Source: Kondoa malvinella (Eukaryota; Basidiomycota; Agaricostilbomycetes; Agaricostilbales; Kondoaceae). Taken from it: 64,000 bases of DNA. Position 1 is the stretch's first letter; every line of letters begins with the position of its first letter. This document shows, piece after piece, positions 1 through 10,964 of the stretch. The position numbers were made by a program, and so were the translations under genes. The notes below the pieces were generated by a model. That model was not told the DNA's origin and searched no databases. It worked only from the letters and a program-made list of their open reading frames with translations. The DNA is taken from positions 2,978,128-3,042,127 of the forward strand of contig BCIM01000002.1 in the NCBI GenBank assembly GCA_039545315.1. Reading direction: 5' to 3'.

Positions 1-44
1 GGATCAAGAACAATGCGTATAGCTTCACTGAGACCTTGTGTTAG

Positions 45-478
45 CCATTCGAGCTGGACTACTTTCAATGTCTCTTTTCTCTGTGCGACATACTCATCGA
101 GACGTATTCCAAGATCCTCGCTTATCTCGGTGGTCACTCGCCTCTTGGCTCACCAGCATCCTTCATGCAATCAACACAAGCAGCATACAACCCTCCGACG
201 ACAGGCAACTCCCTAGCTGTCCCCGGTCAACCATCTTTCTTCCCTTCTACACCGAATGGATCGCTCAGTCCTGCATTGCTAGAAGTGATGGCAAAGGCGG
301 ATGCGAAACTAAAGGTCCGTTAAGGCTATCTTGACTATTGTTCAGTGCTGATGGGTTTGAGCAGAAGATATCAAGTATGCTGATCAAAGAGCTTGATGGT
401 CTGGCTCGACAAGCGATCAAAGATGAGCTGTCGGCTTTAGATTTTGGAGGAGGAATGAGCCTGTTCGATGGGGTGTGA
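45..478 (+). CDS. C-terminal part of an unknown conserved-looking protein (5' end outside window)
   Basis: Two exons are readable: 45-314 and 365-478, joined over a 50-base GT-AG intron. An acceptor (ttag at 41-44) precedes the first, so the gene starts upstream of the window. The protein begins PFELDYFQCLFSLCDILIE, a compact helical stretch. A low-complexity Ser/Pro/Thr segment follows, then a helical tail (LLEVMAKADAKLK, then KISSMLIKELDGLARQAIKDE) ending in GGGMSLFDGV and a stop at 476-478. I do not recognise the family. Frame continuity across the intron and the clean stop support real coding sequence. 479-763 is the 3' flank shared with the convergent AP endonuclease gene. Confidence 0.55.
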
Positions 479-763
479 GATGAGCAGCGAAGGACTGAAG
501 GAGTACGGGGAAGAGTCAACATGGTCAGAATCGGCCAAACAGCGAGTGCGCAAGCCTGGCGGAAGGACAGAGGCACAACCAAGAAGCAATCGAATAAGCA
601 AGCTGTGCGGTGATGGTACAGGTGAGCGGAGTCTTATGTCTTGCACGTGCTCGATTGACCAGGTGCATGTAGGTGTTGTGATTCGGTTATCAGATGTGTA
701 CGGTTGTAGTCTAGTCTAGCAAAGACTTATTGTACAATATGTAAGACTGTACAATATGCATTG

Positions 764-1909
764 TCATGCATCGACTGGAATACTCTTGCCTGGCCTAGGC
801 AGCTCCAATTCCAGCACCAAAGGACAATGATCTGAATCTTCTCTCCAAGCTGGCGTTTCCAAATACTCCATCCTCTTGACACTGTCGACCAACGACTTAT
901 CGACCAGTGCATAGTCTACTCTAGCGGCATCAGAGCGATCTGGTTTCGTCCTGCTGAACCAGGAGTAACTCTTTTGATGGGGATGTAGCTTGCGGAAGAC
1001 ATCGACTACGCCTGTGTTTGGGATGAAGCTCTCGTTGAATTCCTTGCGAGCTAGTGCATGCGTTTCTTCTGTTCGCAAGCGTGGGAAACAGTCAATTCCT
1101 GTCAAGCTGATGTTGAAGTCGCCTGGACAAGCGACATCAGCCGGCGAAAGACATGGATAAGGGTTGTATCACCTATCAGTACGACAGCTTTTCCAGACTC
1201 TTTGATGCGCAGACACTCGTCTGTTAGCAGGCGATTGAACGCTCTCTTTCTTTCGCTGCGAGTGCCTCTGATCTCGTTCTGAGCGTTCCGCCAAGGGTAC
1301 TCCGATCCGTTGAGAGCGTATACCTATTGATTGTCAACTAAGCGACGAGCAACAGCGTTATGTAAACTCACATTGACCAAAGCCCAATCTGACAATTCAG
1401 TGATTGACACTCGGCCTTCTACATCCCAGTCCACTTCTCTTGTACGCTCTACAGCCAAACTTCTCTTCATATAGGTAACTACACCAAATCGCCTCTGGCC
1501 CTTCGTGCTTCGACACAAACTGAAATGCGCATCATACAATGGACCATCTGTCAAAGCATTGCTGTTCGCTGATGATCGAAGAGCAGAGATCCAATCTGCA
1601 TCATTGTGTCTAGCTCGTATCTCTTGTAAGCAGAGGAAATCCGGCCAGGCATGTTTCTCTACTTTACTAGTATCAGCTAAGCTCAAGACGGGCAGGCGAT
1701 CATCAAGTACAGATAGATCGAATCGTCTTCTTCTTGGCCACGGCCTTGTCTTTAGCAAAGTACGAAGACACCTTGTTTGGCTGCAGATCAATGTAGGCTG
1801 ATGGGTTCTCGATATTCCAGGAGACGATTTTGATTGATTGACGATCTAGGCGAGGCAGCTTTGATGGGGAGGCTGCTGCTTCTGCTACTTTGGATGCACT
1901 GCGCTTCAT
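764..1909 (-). CDS. AP endonuclease, exonuclease III family
   Basis: This is a DNA repair nuclease of the exonuclease III / endonuclease-exonuclease-phosphatase fold, expected to cut DNA 5' of abasic sites in nucleus or mitochondria. Four exons (1909-1711, 1661-1372, 1323-1173, 1122-764) splice over introns of 49, 48 and 50 bases to give 332 residues. Family landmarks run in order: KIVSWNIENP near residue 30, the metal-binding PDFLCLQEIRA near 80, the active-site GDFNIS (split by intron 3), RVDYALVD, and the terminal catalytic SDHCPL. The short lysine-rich N-terminus could be a nuclear signal. There is no C-terminal GRF zinc finger, so it resembles bacterial ExoIII or human APE1 in length rather than Apn2. 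Confidence 0.9.
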
Positions 1910-2121
1910 ATGGGGTTTACGATGGTGACTTGTCTTGATCGAGAGTGAAAAGACAGGCTATCTTGTCGAGCAACCGTTCACCCGTTCGCCAAGCAGCTTG
2001 AAAGAAGTCTTCTTCTTTACGATACGCTCAGATGTCCTGCGATGTCTTGAAATCCACTCTGTTGGTCAATACCCGAAACGGAGCGAACGCTGTTACTGGC
2101 TTTGTCCTTTGCTTGTTCAGG

Positions 2122-2361
2122 CTAGGCAACTCTAAGCTCCCTAGCAGCATTATAGAGCAAGACACCGTAGGCACAGTAAGCGTAGGTGTCACGCTTGCAA
2201 GTGTATTTGGGAGTGTGTTCGGCAGATTTGCGTGCTTCGACTTCTTGTTTGGCTTGAATGAGATAGTAGGTGTACAAAGAGCGTACTTCGACATTGGCTT
2301 GAGCGGAGGAAAGGGCTTCCTTGAATATCTCGTTGGCTGCGTCGGGCGCCATTGCGATCAA
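2122..2361 (-). pseudogene. CTR9-like TPR fragment (isolated remnant)
   Basis: About 79 codons are open and clearly protein-like: a tetratricopeptide segment with ANEIFKEALSSAQANVEVRS, then LYTYYLIQAKQEVEARKSAE, then CKRDTYAYCAYGVLLYNAAR. The pattern resembles CTR9, the TPR scaffold of the Paf1 complex, where a similar 'YALCAYG...NYxxAREL' stretch occurs. An in-frame TAG closes it right after ARELRVA, and a TGA lies just upstream. No other CTR9 exon can be found on this strand; the upstream side is occupied by the first exon of the G-alpha gene on the other strand. I read it as a broken or displaced piece of a gene of over 1,000 codons. The family call is from memory of the pattern. Confidence 0.45.
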
Positions 2362-2505
2362 TCAGAATTCTGCTTCCGGTCATTGTTGTCGTCCACGCTT
2401 TGCATCTCTTCTATGGCGCAGGGATCATGCGCTGGACGCCGTGCTCTGTCTTGGTTGTCTTGCTCCTCTGCTTCTCGCGTCGTATCTCCTCTTGCATTCT
2501 GAGTT

Positions 2506-4362
2506 ATGGGCTGCAGCGAGTCAAAAGAAGCCTCTTCGCATAATGGATCCCAGGAAGCTCTGCATTCGGCGAAACATTCGAAGCGTCTGTGCGTGCTTTA
2601 CCGACAGGTCAAAAGCTTGATAAGGCTGAGATATGCTTTGGCTATAGCGATGCGGAATTAAAGAGAGATGGAATAGAAGAGCGCAAGGTTACTTCTATGC
2701 TCATGCTTGGTAGCGGAGAAGCAGGTGGGATGCTATTCCCAGACTGGCTGAGATGTCGCTGAGTCTGGTCAAAGGGAAAAGCACGGTACTCAAGCAAATG
2801 AAAATCTCATATTTGCCAAAGATGACAGATGATGAGAGTTCAGACTATCGAGAAGTCGTTTTCGCCAATACAATACAGTATGCTCTCTTGTCTACTCTTA
2901 GGTCCTGTACTGATCATACGCAGGTCTATGCAGAGTATACTAGACGCTATGGATTCCATGGGTCTAAAGCTTTCGGATCCAATCGCGCAAGAACACGCTC
3001 GTCTTCTACAAACTCTCAGCAGAGATGTCAGCGCATCACAATTTGACGACAGGCTAAAGAATGCCATCACCAGTCTATACGAAGAAACGGCTGTTCAAGC
3101 AGCGATTGTCAGGCGGAATGAGTATCAGCTTAACGATAGGTCAGAATTACATTTTACTCTTCTGTATTTGGTCTAAAATCCGTGATAGTGCTCTATACTT
3201 CTTCGACAGCGTAGGACGCTTCGTAGACACGCCGACATATACCTACATACCGAACAATATGGATATCGTCAAATCAAGAGTCAAGACGACTGGCATAGTA
3301 GAAGTCTTCTTTCCTGATGTTGGTGGTCTACCTATACGAGTGCTTGATGTCGGTGGACAGAGGAGCGAGAGGAAGAAATGGTCCGTCGTCACTTCTCTCT
3401 TGGCAAAGTTGCGCTGAGCTTGATATCGACATGATAGGATACATTGTGGAGACTGGTCTTTACTACTGATACAACGGACTCTGATCTGCTTTGCAGGCTT
3501 TGAAGGCATCACCGTGCTACTATTCGTCGCTTCAGTAGCGGAATACGACCAGACATTGGTAGGTTATCTGAGCTGACTCCTTGTACAAAGCTCATCGATG
3601 GATAGAGGGAAGACTCGGAGCACCCTCGGATGTCAGAAGCTGTGATGGGTGAGCTGCCTTATCATGCTAGCCGATATGCGCTGACCTCGCAGACAGTGTA
3701 TGACGCAGTGTAGGCCGTAACGATATTGGCAAAGCAAGCGTCTTATCTCCTCTCATGTAGTGTGAACAGCAAGTGGTTCGAGAAAAGCGCCCAGATAGTA
3801 TGTCTCCGCACCGGAACGGAAGCCGTAGACTGATTGTTAAGCCTAGCTATTTCTCAACAAGTGCGATCTTGTAAGTCTTATCTGTTTCTATCGCCTCCTG
3901 TACTGATAAGCAGATGTTAAGCTGCGCGAGAAATTACCTACAAGTCCGCTCAAGAAGTACTACCCCGACTACGAAGGAGATCCTCTCGTAAGCTTGGCTC
4001 ACTAGCAAATTCATCACAGTAAAAGCTGATGGCTGTCTAGGACTTTGATCAGGTCGTGCGCTTCTTCAGGAAACAATTTACCAGCTTGAACAAGAGCGTA
4101 AGCCGTCCGCTCTATATTTCGACATGGGCTGACAGTGTTCTAGCAGGACAAGCAGATATATGTACATAACACTTCGGCGACGTAAGGACTTCGACTTCTC
4201 CTTCTGGTGCTGTACCTGAGTGTTCACACAGGGATAGCAAAGGCATGAAAAAGGTGATAATGGCAATCACCGATAGTAAGTCTCGCTCCCTCAATGCTGC
4301 GTGTCCTGACTATGGTGCAAGCTCTCATACAGAAAAACCTAGTCAGCACTGGTCTATTGTGA
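2506..4362 (+). CDS. Heterotrimeric G-protein alpha subunit (divergent copy 1)
   Basis: This is a GTP-binding signal transducer acting with seven-helix receptors at the plasma membrane. Sixteen exons give 368 residues. The start MGCSESKE carries an N-myristoylation Gly2 and a palmitoylation Cys3. G1 is LGSGEAGKST (split by intron 2), switch I is RVKTTG, G3 is DVGGQRSERKKW, G4 is NKCD, and G5 reads SAT in place of TCAT. The protein ends NLVSTGLL. All introns are 46-57 bases. Exon 6 (3438-3445) is only 8 bases and exon 9 (3697-3709) only 13; both are needed to keep the frame (KKW-IHC-FEG). The P-loop has Ala where most family members have Ser, and the C-terminal receptor-contact end is atypical. 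A related copy follows at 4901. Confidence 0.9.
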
Positions 4363-4900
4363 GTGTAAATACTTGAATGAATGGAGTTTCGCATGACCTC
4401 TGAACCAGCGACTAGAATGTAGATAGCGACTACCTCTCGGCTCGCTCCAGAAGCAAGCGCGTCTGTTGAGATTCTGTACCCTGGCTAGCTTGTATCGTGT
4501 ACTTGACTTATAGATTACCAATCACTGATGTCAGCTTGATGCGACTGTTGTCCGTAAACACTCACTGCATATTCTGCATACAGCAATGCGCGTGACACAG
4601 CCTGCCTACAAGCTCTACAACAGGTCCTCGTACTCTGCGCTGACTACATATCCCGCTGCGGCATAAAGCTTTCCTGAAAGTTGAAAACAAGCTCAGATTA
4701 CCTCGTCACTAATTTACAAGCGCCATTTTACCTCGAGGCAGGCGGCTTCGATCAATATTCGCTTCTTGCAAACTATGCCTTAGTACTCGGTCATCACTTT
4801 AGATGAGATTCTAGGGCCCCAATCCCGTGTGCCAAATTAGACTCTGCCTTTCCTACTCCTGTTCTCTCTCCTTCTCTTTGTTTGCTACGAATCTGCCAAC
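4363..4900 (+). other. Intergenic region between the two G-alpha genes
   Basis: This 538-base spacer has no convincing coding sequence. It must hold the terminator of copy 1 and the promoter of copy 2. The last 60 bases before the ATG at 4901 are pyrimidine-rich (repeated ctctccttctct), as is common upstream of fungal start codons. I see no clear TATA box or repeat. Confidence 0.5.
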
Positions 4901-6869
4901 ATGGGCTGCACTGAATCAAAACCGCATGCCGAGCCTGCACAATCCGCTGTAACGCCCTTCGAGTACCACTCCGATGAGGCGAAAAGAAGCAAAGAAATGT
5001 CAGGCAGGCGGCAACTCATACACAGGCCACTGAATGCGATATGCAGAGATGTACAGTTGCGCAAAGATGGAGCCAAAGAAAAGCAAGGTGCGACAGCTTT
5101 CGATAAAAGAGAGTTGGGTGTAGCTCACAGTCGAAAACAGTAATCAAGATGCTCATTCTAGGAGCTGGTGAAAGTGGAAAATCAACGATAGTCAAGCAAA
5201 TGAGCTTCATATATCGAGCAGGCGGGTTACCCGAAGGCACAAGAGAGGATTTCGTAGACATTGTCGTCTGGAACTCGATACAGTAGGCTTGGCATTATAT
5301 ACTACAAGTCTCTCGCTGATATGGCTTTAGATCCATGCAGAGCATCCTGGGTGGGTCCGCTTCCGTTCTGCCAGCTCACGTAGTTGACCTGCACAAACAG
5401 ATGCTCTACCTGCGCTGAACCTTCATCTGGCGGACGAAGCATCTCGCTCACACAGTAAATTCCTGCTCGAGCTATCTGGCAACGAACCAGTCCCTCGAAT
5501 TGCAGTAAAAGTCGCAGCAGCCATCACTTGCCTGCGTGACCACGAGAGTGTGCAGGCTGCAATCAGTCTAAGGCATGCTTTTCAACTTAACGACAGGTGT
5601 GTCTGTCCTTGGCTTGGATTTACAGCGGTCAATGATTGTTGAATAGTGCCGAGTATTTCTTCGCTAATATCGAGAGGACTACCCAAAAGGACTATATGCC
5701 AACAGACGCAGATATTCTCCGTGCGCGGGTGAAAACTACGTATGCCGTTATCATTGCGCTGTGTTGAAGCTCACAGTGTTTTTAGTGGCATCACTGAAAT
5801 CTGCCTAAGCAATGTTGACGGTATCAACATGCGCGTCATTGACGTCGGGGGGCAGCGCTCTGAGCGAAAGAAATGGTGCGTCCCAACTTTGTCCGTCACT
5901 TGGTCTAGCTGACAACTTTTGCAAAGGATCCATTGTAAGTGCCGAACAAGTGAGACTTCGCCTTGTTTGACGTTATTCAAGGCTTTGAAAACGTCAATGT
6001 TCTTCTCTTCGTCGTGTCTGTGAGCGAGTACGACCAGGTCATTCGAGAAGATAAAGATCAGCCGAGAATGCAAGAGTCACTTATTGGTGAGTTCTGCTTT
6101 TTGCTGCGCATGATAGAGCTAATGCCATGTCTAGTGTACGATGCCATGTGAGCAGAACAGATGGACGCTCTCCCGGCAAAAGTGTCTGAAACTTGTACAG
6201 CGTCAACAGTCGGTGGTTCACGAACAGTGCACATGTCGTATGCTATCTCAACGTGTGCAGGTTGTGCAGTATGCTGACTATTCTCACCAGCTGTTCCTTA
6301 ACAAGATTGACATTGTGTGACAAGTCTTTTATCGCGCAGTCAATGCTGACCTGTCAAACAGCTCGAGCACAAGTTGCCCAAATCGCCGTTGATCAAGTAC
6401 TATCCGAACTTCAAAGGTATGCGGCAGGATAAGTATGGTGCACGGCTCGCACAGCTGACTATATACGTAGGCGAGCCGACGGACACAAGAGAAGCAAGTG
6501 TGTTACTCGTTTCTCTCTTGCTGGCACATTCTGAGCCTAAGATCAGTCCGCTTCTTCAGAGGGATGTTTGAGCAGCTGGTCAAGGACGTGAGTTATTGGC
6601 TTCTGCTGCATCTGCTCGCTGACCTGCACCAAACTCTCAAAAGAAGAAGAGACCGACATATACTCATTCGACCACGGCCACGTAATTCCTTCTGAGCTCT
6701 GCAAAAGCCAGATCAAGTCTGATAAGGGCTTCGAACAGGGACACTAATCTGATGAAGAAAGTTCTTCGAGCTGTTAGCGACAGTGAGTCGATCGACGACA
6801 ACAGGTACGAGTGCTGACTTGCACACAGTCCTGCTTCGAGATAATCTTGCGGGGGCTGCATTGCTCTGA
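4901..6869 (+). CDS. Heterotrimeric G-protein alpha subunit (divergent copy 2)
   Basis: Tandem paralogue of the gene at 2506, with 17 exons and 390 residues. It starts MGCTESKP (myristoylation and palmitoylation signals). Motifs: G1 LGAGESGKST, switch I RVKTTGITE, G3 DVGGQRSERKKW, G4 NKID, G5 TTATA where TCAT is usual, and the end LAGAALL. The N-terminal extension before the P-loop is about 30 residues longer than in copy 1. Most intron positions match copy 1, including the 8-base microexon (5927-5934) and the 13-base exon (6135-6147); extra introns interrupt the helical domain (after 5350) and the switch I region (after 5739). Both copies have diverged well beyond a recent duplication. Neither ends in the CaaX-like Cys seen in Gi-type subunits. 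Confidence 0.9.
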
Positions 6870-7232
6870 CGAGCCTAGTAAGTGTCCGGCATGGTTGAAA
6901 TGGGCCATCGGTATCACGTAAGCGGGTAGGATCAGGCCTTTCTGTATCAGTTTTCTTTAAGTATAATTCTAGAGTGTGATGCGAAGATCTTCTTGATCAG
7001 GGCAGTGGTCTTGCAGGAACCGACATTGCGTCTTGCATGCTCAAAACACCGGTTCCCATGAACCAAAAAAATAACAACAAACAGGGGTTCTTCCCTCGCG
7101 CTTCTTGACAGCGAAGTTTCTTGAAAGCTTATTTCCTGTACCATACAATACAACTACCCCCTTCTTTGCGTTTTGAGCGCACATCAGAGTTGCACTCAGC
7201 AGTCTCGACAGCTTCGCGTTGCGCAACCCGAG

Positions 7233-8144
7233 ATGCCTGTGCCATTACCTACAATGAATGCGGCAGCTACGGCCCACTTGCCTGCAGCACCTCAAGACCC
7301 TCCTGATGACGGAGACATGGTAGCTGCATCCGTCTTTGTGGACCGAGTCCATCAAATGATGGGTACGTTATCCTCTGTGCCGCGCATCTCAGTGCTGGGG
7401 ACTCGTCTGCCAGACCCCGACGCTCATCACTAGAACGGCAGTTCACGGAATGGGAGCCTCAAGACTCGAATTCACCAAAGCACAAGGCTATATGGCGGCC
7501 CTACACAATGCGCGTTTCGGTTCGTCAAGCTTCTTTTGTTCCATTCTTGCGCAACTACTGACACATGCTCTTTCCAGCTGCAACTCAACCTTTGCAAGCA
7601 GCGCCTGCTTGGTTTGCACCCGCCATGGCTATCGCTCTACAGCCGCTGGAGCAGAGGATGACAGGGTTGGAGCAGAGGATGACAGGGTTGGAGCAGAGGA
7701 TGACAGGGTTGGAGCACAGTATGACAGGAATGGATCAGAGGATGATAAGGTTGGAGCAGACAGTCAATCGGCTCGATAGCCGCACAGCAGGGGTCAGTCA
7801 GTCGTCTTGCTTCCTTTGCGATCCTGACAATGTCCTGCAGTTGGTCAATATGACCAGAGGAGATGGTATCGTTCGACCGTTTTGTCAGATCCCAGCACTA
7901 TCTGGAACAATGCCAACAGAATTGACTCCTGTACGTCCGTTTAGTAGTGCTCCAGCACAGTCGCACCTAATGTCCGTGCTTCTAGGCTCTACCTCATTTG
8001 CAGAATCGCGCTCAGATCAAGGCTCTAAACAAAACACAGTGTCGAAGGTTTCTGGACGCCTGGGGCAGTCCGTTAGTAGCCACTGCAAATGTGGCCGAAC
8101 ATCGGAAAGCGGTGATGGCATTTGTCGGCTGTCAGGATCAGTAG
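7233..8144 (+). CDS. Mug135-like heptad-repeat protein
   Basis: Five exons (7233-7362, 7442-7519, 7578-7792, 7841-7930, 7986-8144) give 223 residues. The N-terminal half is Pro/Ala-rich. The middle is a short coiled coil made of LEQRMTG heptads. The C-terminal half (GDGIVRPFCQIP, then LPHLQNRAQIKALNKTQ, then FLDAWG, then AEHRKAVMAFVGC) matches a domain I recall from many basidiomycete proteins related to S. pombe Mug135: a 'PF..vP..dG..Pt...LP.L' block followed by 'L...q...yL..yG....a.Rr..i...ig'. The molecular role is unknown; mug135 is meiosis-upregulated in fission yeast. The first in-frame ATG is 7233. Confidence 0.7.
7646..7792 (+). repeat. 21-base tandem repeat coding for coiled-coil heptads
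   Basis: Seven consecutive 21-base units. The first three are near-identical copies of (c/t)tggagcagaggatgacagg; the later four drift. Each unit codes one heptad (LEQRMTG and variants), so changes in copy number lengthen or shorten the coiled coil without shifting the frame. Confidence 0.9.
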
Positions 8145-8714
8145 TCTCTCCCTTGATACCCTGCATTATGATCTTCAACTGGGCCCTGCTATGAGACGCA
8201 GCTCGCTAATTTCCCACTTCATGCTACTCTCTGTCCCTTTACCGCATGTATCACAGTCTCATAAAACACATCAAAGGCCGCTAGACGCCTTCCAACATCC
8301 TTCCGACTTGTTGCTTGATCGGATCTTCCTTGTCCCCACTCGTCATTGTCACGTAAGATCTTGTCGGATGCGAGGGACTGCTCCCGCTTCCACTGGTACT
8401 TGGATGGACGCGTTCCAAAGCGCAAAGGACTCATCGTGCATGTATATAGGACTTTCGAGCAGCAAATAAGCTGATAGAGAGAATGTATTGCGAACATGGG
8501 TGAAAGCAAGCGCGATGAGATGCTGCAGACCCCTTTGGACCGGTCGCAGAGAAGTAGACGCGGGCTCGATATCCAGCCTTTACACGTCTTGGGTCAATTG
8601 TACCTTCATGGTCGACCCTGTGAAGACGGGTGAGATTTGCCAAAGACGGACTGCGATCACTACACACCACGATTTCATAGACACGGTCAACTACAACAGA
8701 TATTCAGATAGCGC
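8145..8714 (+). other. Convergent intergenic region
   Basis: 570 bases between the stops of the Mug135-like gene (plus) and the kelch-like gene (minus). Short open frames exist on both strands, but none joins neighbours through plausible introns or resembles a known protein. I see nothing definite here. Confidence 0.4.
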
Positions 8715-10709
8715 TCATTGGAGGTTGACTTCAATCTTACTCTGCGCAGATCTTTTTGTCCCGAAGAAGTAGAAACTCTCCCTTATGCCTTCTCTTTGAT
8801 TCTCTGGCTCGTACAGACAAAAGTCGATAGCCTCTTCCGCACCGTTGATAAGCTTCGTGAACCGCTTATCTGCGCCAACTGTCAGAGAAAGTATAGACTG
8901 AAAGCGTAAGGGTAGCTGACTCCGCTTCTACTGCTGATCTTCGCCATCATAGAACGTCACACACAGATTCAACCCTTTATGTGGCTTGACTCTGCTGATG
9001 TTTGTAATTGCATCTGTATCGATATCTTTTGGCAAAGGCGCAAAGTAGACGACAACCACTTCTTTGTCGTTGGCGAAGGCGAAGCGTTTCGTTTCATGCG
9101 GCTGAGGTGGTTTAGAGATATCATTTTGGATAGGTTTGAAGCGACTGGTAATAGGATCGTATTGTAGTATGCTTCATGGGCCTGCCGAAATTAGCTATAG
9201 GAGGCTGTGTCAGTCTTCCGCAGCCAACTTGTGACAGAGTCACTGACTTGGCCCTTGCCTGCAGTCCCTGGAAGTACGAGCAGTTTGCTAGGATCGCCAG
9301 GTCTCATGACTACTTTGCATGCTTGGCCGAGACAAATCTTCAGATCGCCTGTGTGGCCAGCTAGTCGCACTAGAGCTCGATCTGCAGGCTCTTTGTCATA
9401 GCCATACACGGTGTGATAGCCGTGTTCGTCAATTCCATTATCTGCGCCGCACCCGCCAAATATGAAGAGAGATGTATCGTTGTGTGTTATGAGCTAGCGA
9501 AATTCAAGTGATTAGAGGCACAGGCTAAAATCTTCGCATACGCAGAACTGACTCCTGGCTGATTTAGACTAGGCATTTTGACGCTGTCTGGTAGATTCGC
9601 TCGTTTCTTCGTTGTAAGCTTCTCCCAAGTCAAGTGATGCAGATCGATGTGTATCAGACTACCACCTGCGTTTGATGGATTAGCGCGCGAATGCTTTGGC
9701 CATCGGAAGCTTACCATCATCGCCAATCAAGACCCATAACTTTCCACGCTCATTGGCCTTCTTGCTCGCGCAGTGAGCTATCTCTGCGAGATCTGCCCAT
9801 GGTATAAGCTTGTGAGGATCAGATTTATGCTGCAGAGATGGCTGGGAAGCAGAAAATCAGAAGCATCTGCCTGACCAGAGAGCACTTACAGTCAGGTGTC
9901 TGAAGGATCTATCTTTCACAGAGTAGCGATACAAAGGCAGCACGTTCCTTTTCTTTGCTGTAGATTTGGCTGTGAAAGCCTGTGCGACCTAGTGTTCAGA
10001 CGTAGCTCCGTCTCCTCGATGTTGATTACCGCACGATAATGTACCCTTCGCGATACTTCGCATCAAAAACTGTGCAATATTCGCCTTGTACTGGCGGCGC
10101 TTGCCCACTTCCGCAACATAGACCGCTTGAGTAAAGTCATGCTCTGTAGCAGGCTCCTCGATACCGCTCAAACCAGAAGAAGAAGACCCAGTAGCTGCAG
10201 CTTGTTCAGCTATACGAGAGGATCCAGCAGCCGTGCGAGAGGTTGTTGTTGTTTCTTGCCTTGCACTTGCTCTTGTCGCTGAACGGACTGGCGCTTTTCT
10301 TCTAGCTCCCTCCCTGGGCGTGACTACTTCCATCTCTGGTGATGGTCTCCGCCTAGGAGTTCTGGCAGCTGCGGGTGCCGATGCACTACATCAATACATC
10401 ACATTCTGCATGACACAACCTCACAAGCGGGTTGAAGCTACCTTGAGTGGACTACGGCTAGCGAGGTTGCATCTGCTGGGGTTGCAGGAGCTTCTATGGC
10501 GTCCAGCTCGTCCTTGTCTGGCTTGATATCCATTGTTCCGCGACAAAACAGCTTTGGCTTGAGCTTGAGTGTCGCTTGAAGTTCAGACAACACGCAACAA
10601 TGTTCAGTAGCTGGCTATCTGTCTTTCTGTCTGTATTGACCGGCCGTAACAGCATTCCATCTCCAAGTATACGGTAGTTTCGTCCTGCCTTTTCCTCCGC
10701 GTCCGTCAT
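8715..10709 (-). CDS. Kelch-like beta-propeller protein (exon structure partly uncertain)
   Basis: A multi-exon gene read from an ATG near 10709, or 10533 if the first intron is wrong. The N-terminal ~110 residues are Ser/Ala/Arg-rich and likely disordered. Kelch-like blades follow: KLWVLIGDDGGSLIHIDLHH, DTSLFIFGGCGADNGIDEHG, KLLVLPGTAGKG, ILQYDPITSRFKPI, and a last exon with ESFYFFGTKRS. Pieces join over normal 48-63 base introns except one junction near 9130-9250, where I found no GT-AG intron that keeps the frame between KGQ and ILQYDP. That may be an unusual splice, a sequencing error or a real frameshift. The kelch call rests on the 'lfiFGG..' and 'l..yDp.t..f' patterns. Partner and role are unknown. 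Confidence 0.6.
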
Positions 10710-10766
10710 CTGTTACTCGTATGACTTGCCTGCAGTGATATAATATAGCCGCTACCGCTGAGCTCG

Positions 10767-10964
10767 ATGATTCGCTTCGCAACTCGTCACCTGCTTCCCG
10801 TGGCTTTACGTAGGTGTCAATTTGGCAGCAGCCGTACAGGTACGTACATCGACCGCCTATTGTGCGACACTGGCGCTGCCTGGTTAGGAAGAGCCACTTG
10901 CGGAGCATCTACTACTACAACTACAAAGTCATCACCGTCTGATCGGCATGACGCAGACTTCTAA
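10767..10964 (+). other. Possible short upstream ORF with mitochondrial-like N-terminus
   Basis: A 65-codon frame starts MIRFATRHLLPVALRR, an arginine-rich amphipathic start like a mitochondrial presequence. It lies 5' of the four-helix gene and overlaps its possible upstream exon in another frame. It could be a 5' exon, an upstream ORF or chance. I cannot decide. Confidence 0.25.

Noticed and set aside
2032..2502. 156-codon plus-strand frame before G-alpha copy 1
   Set aside because: It is antisense to the CTR9-like piece and has no start context or homology; the G-alpha protein starts at 2506 with the expected MGC.
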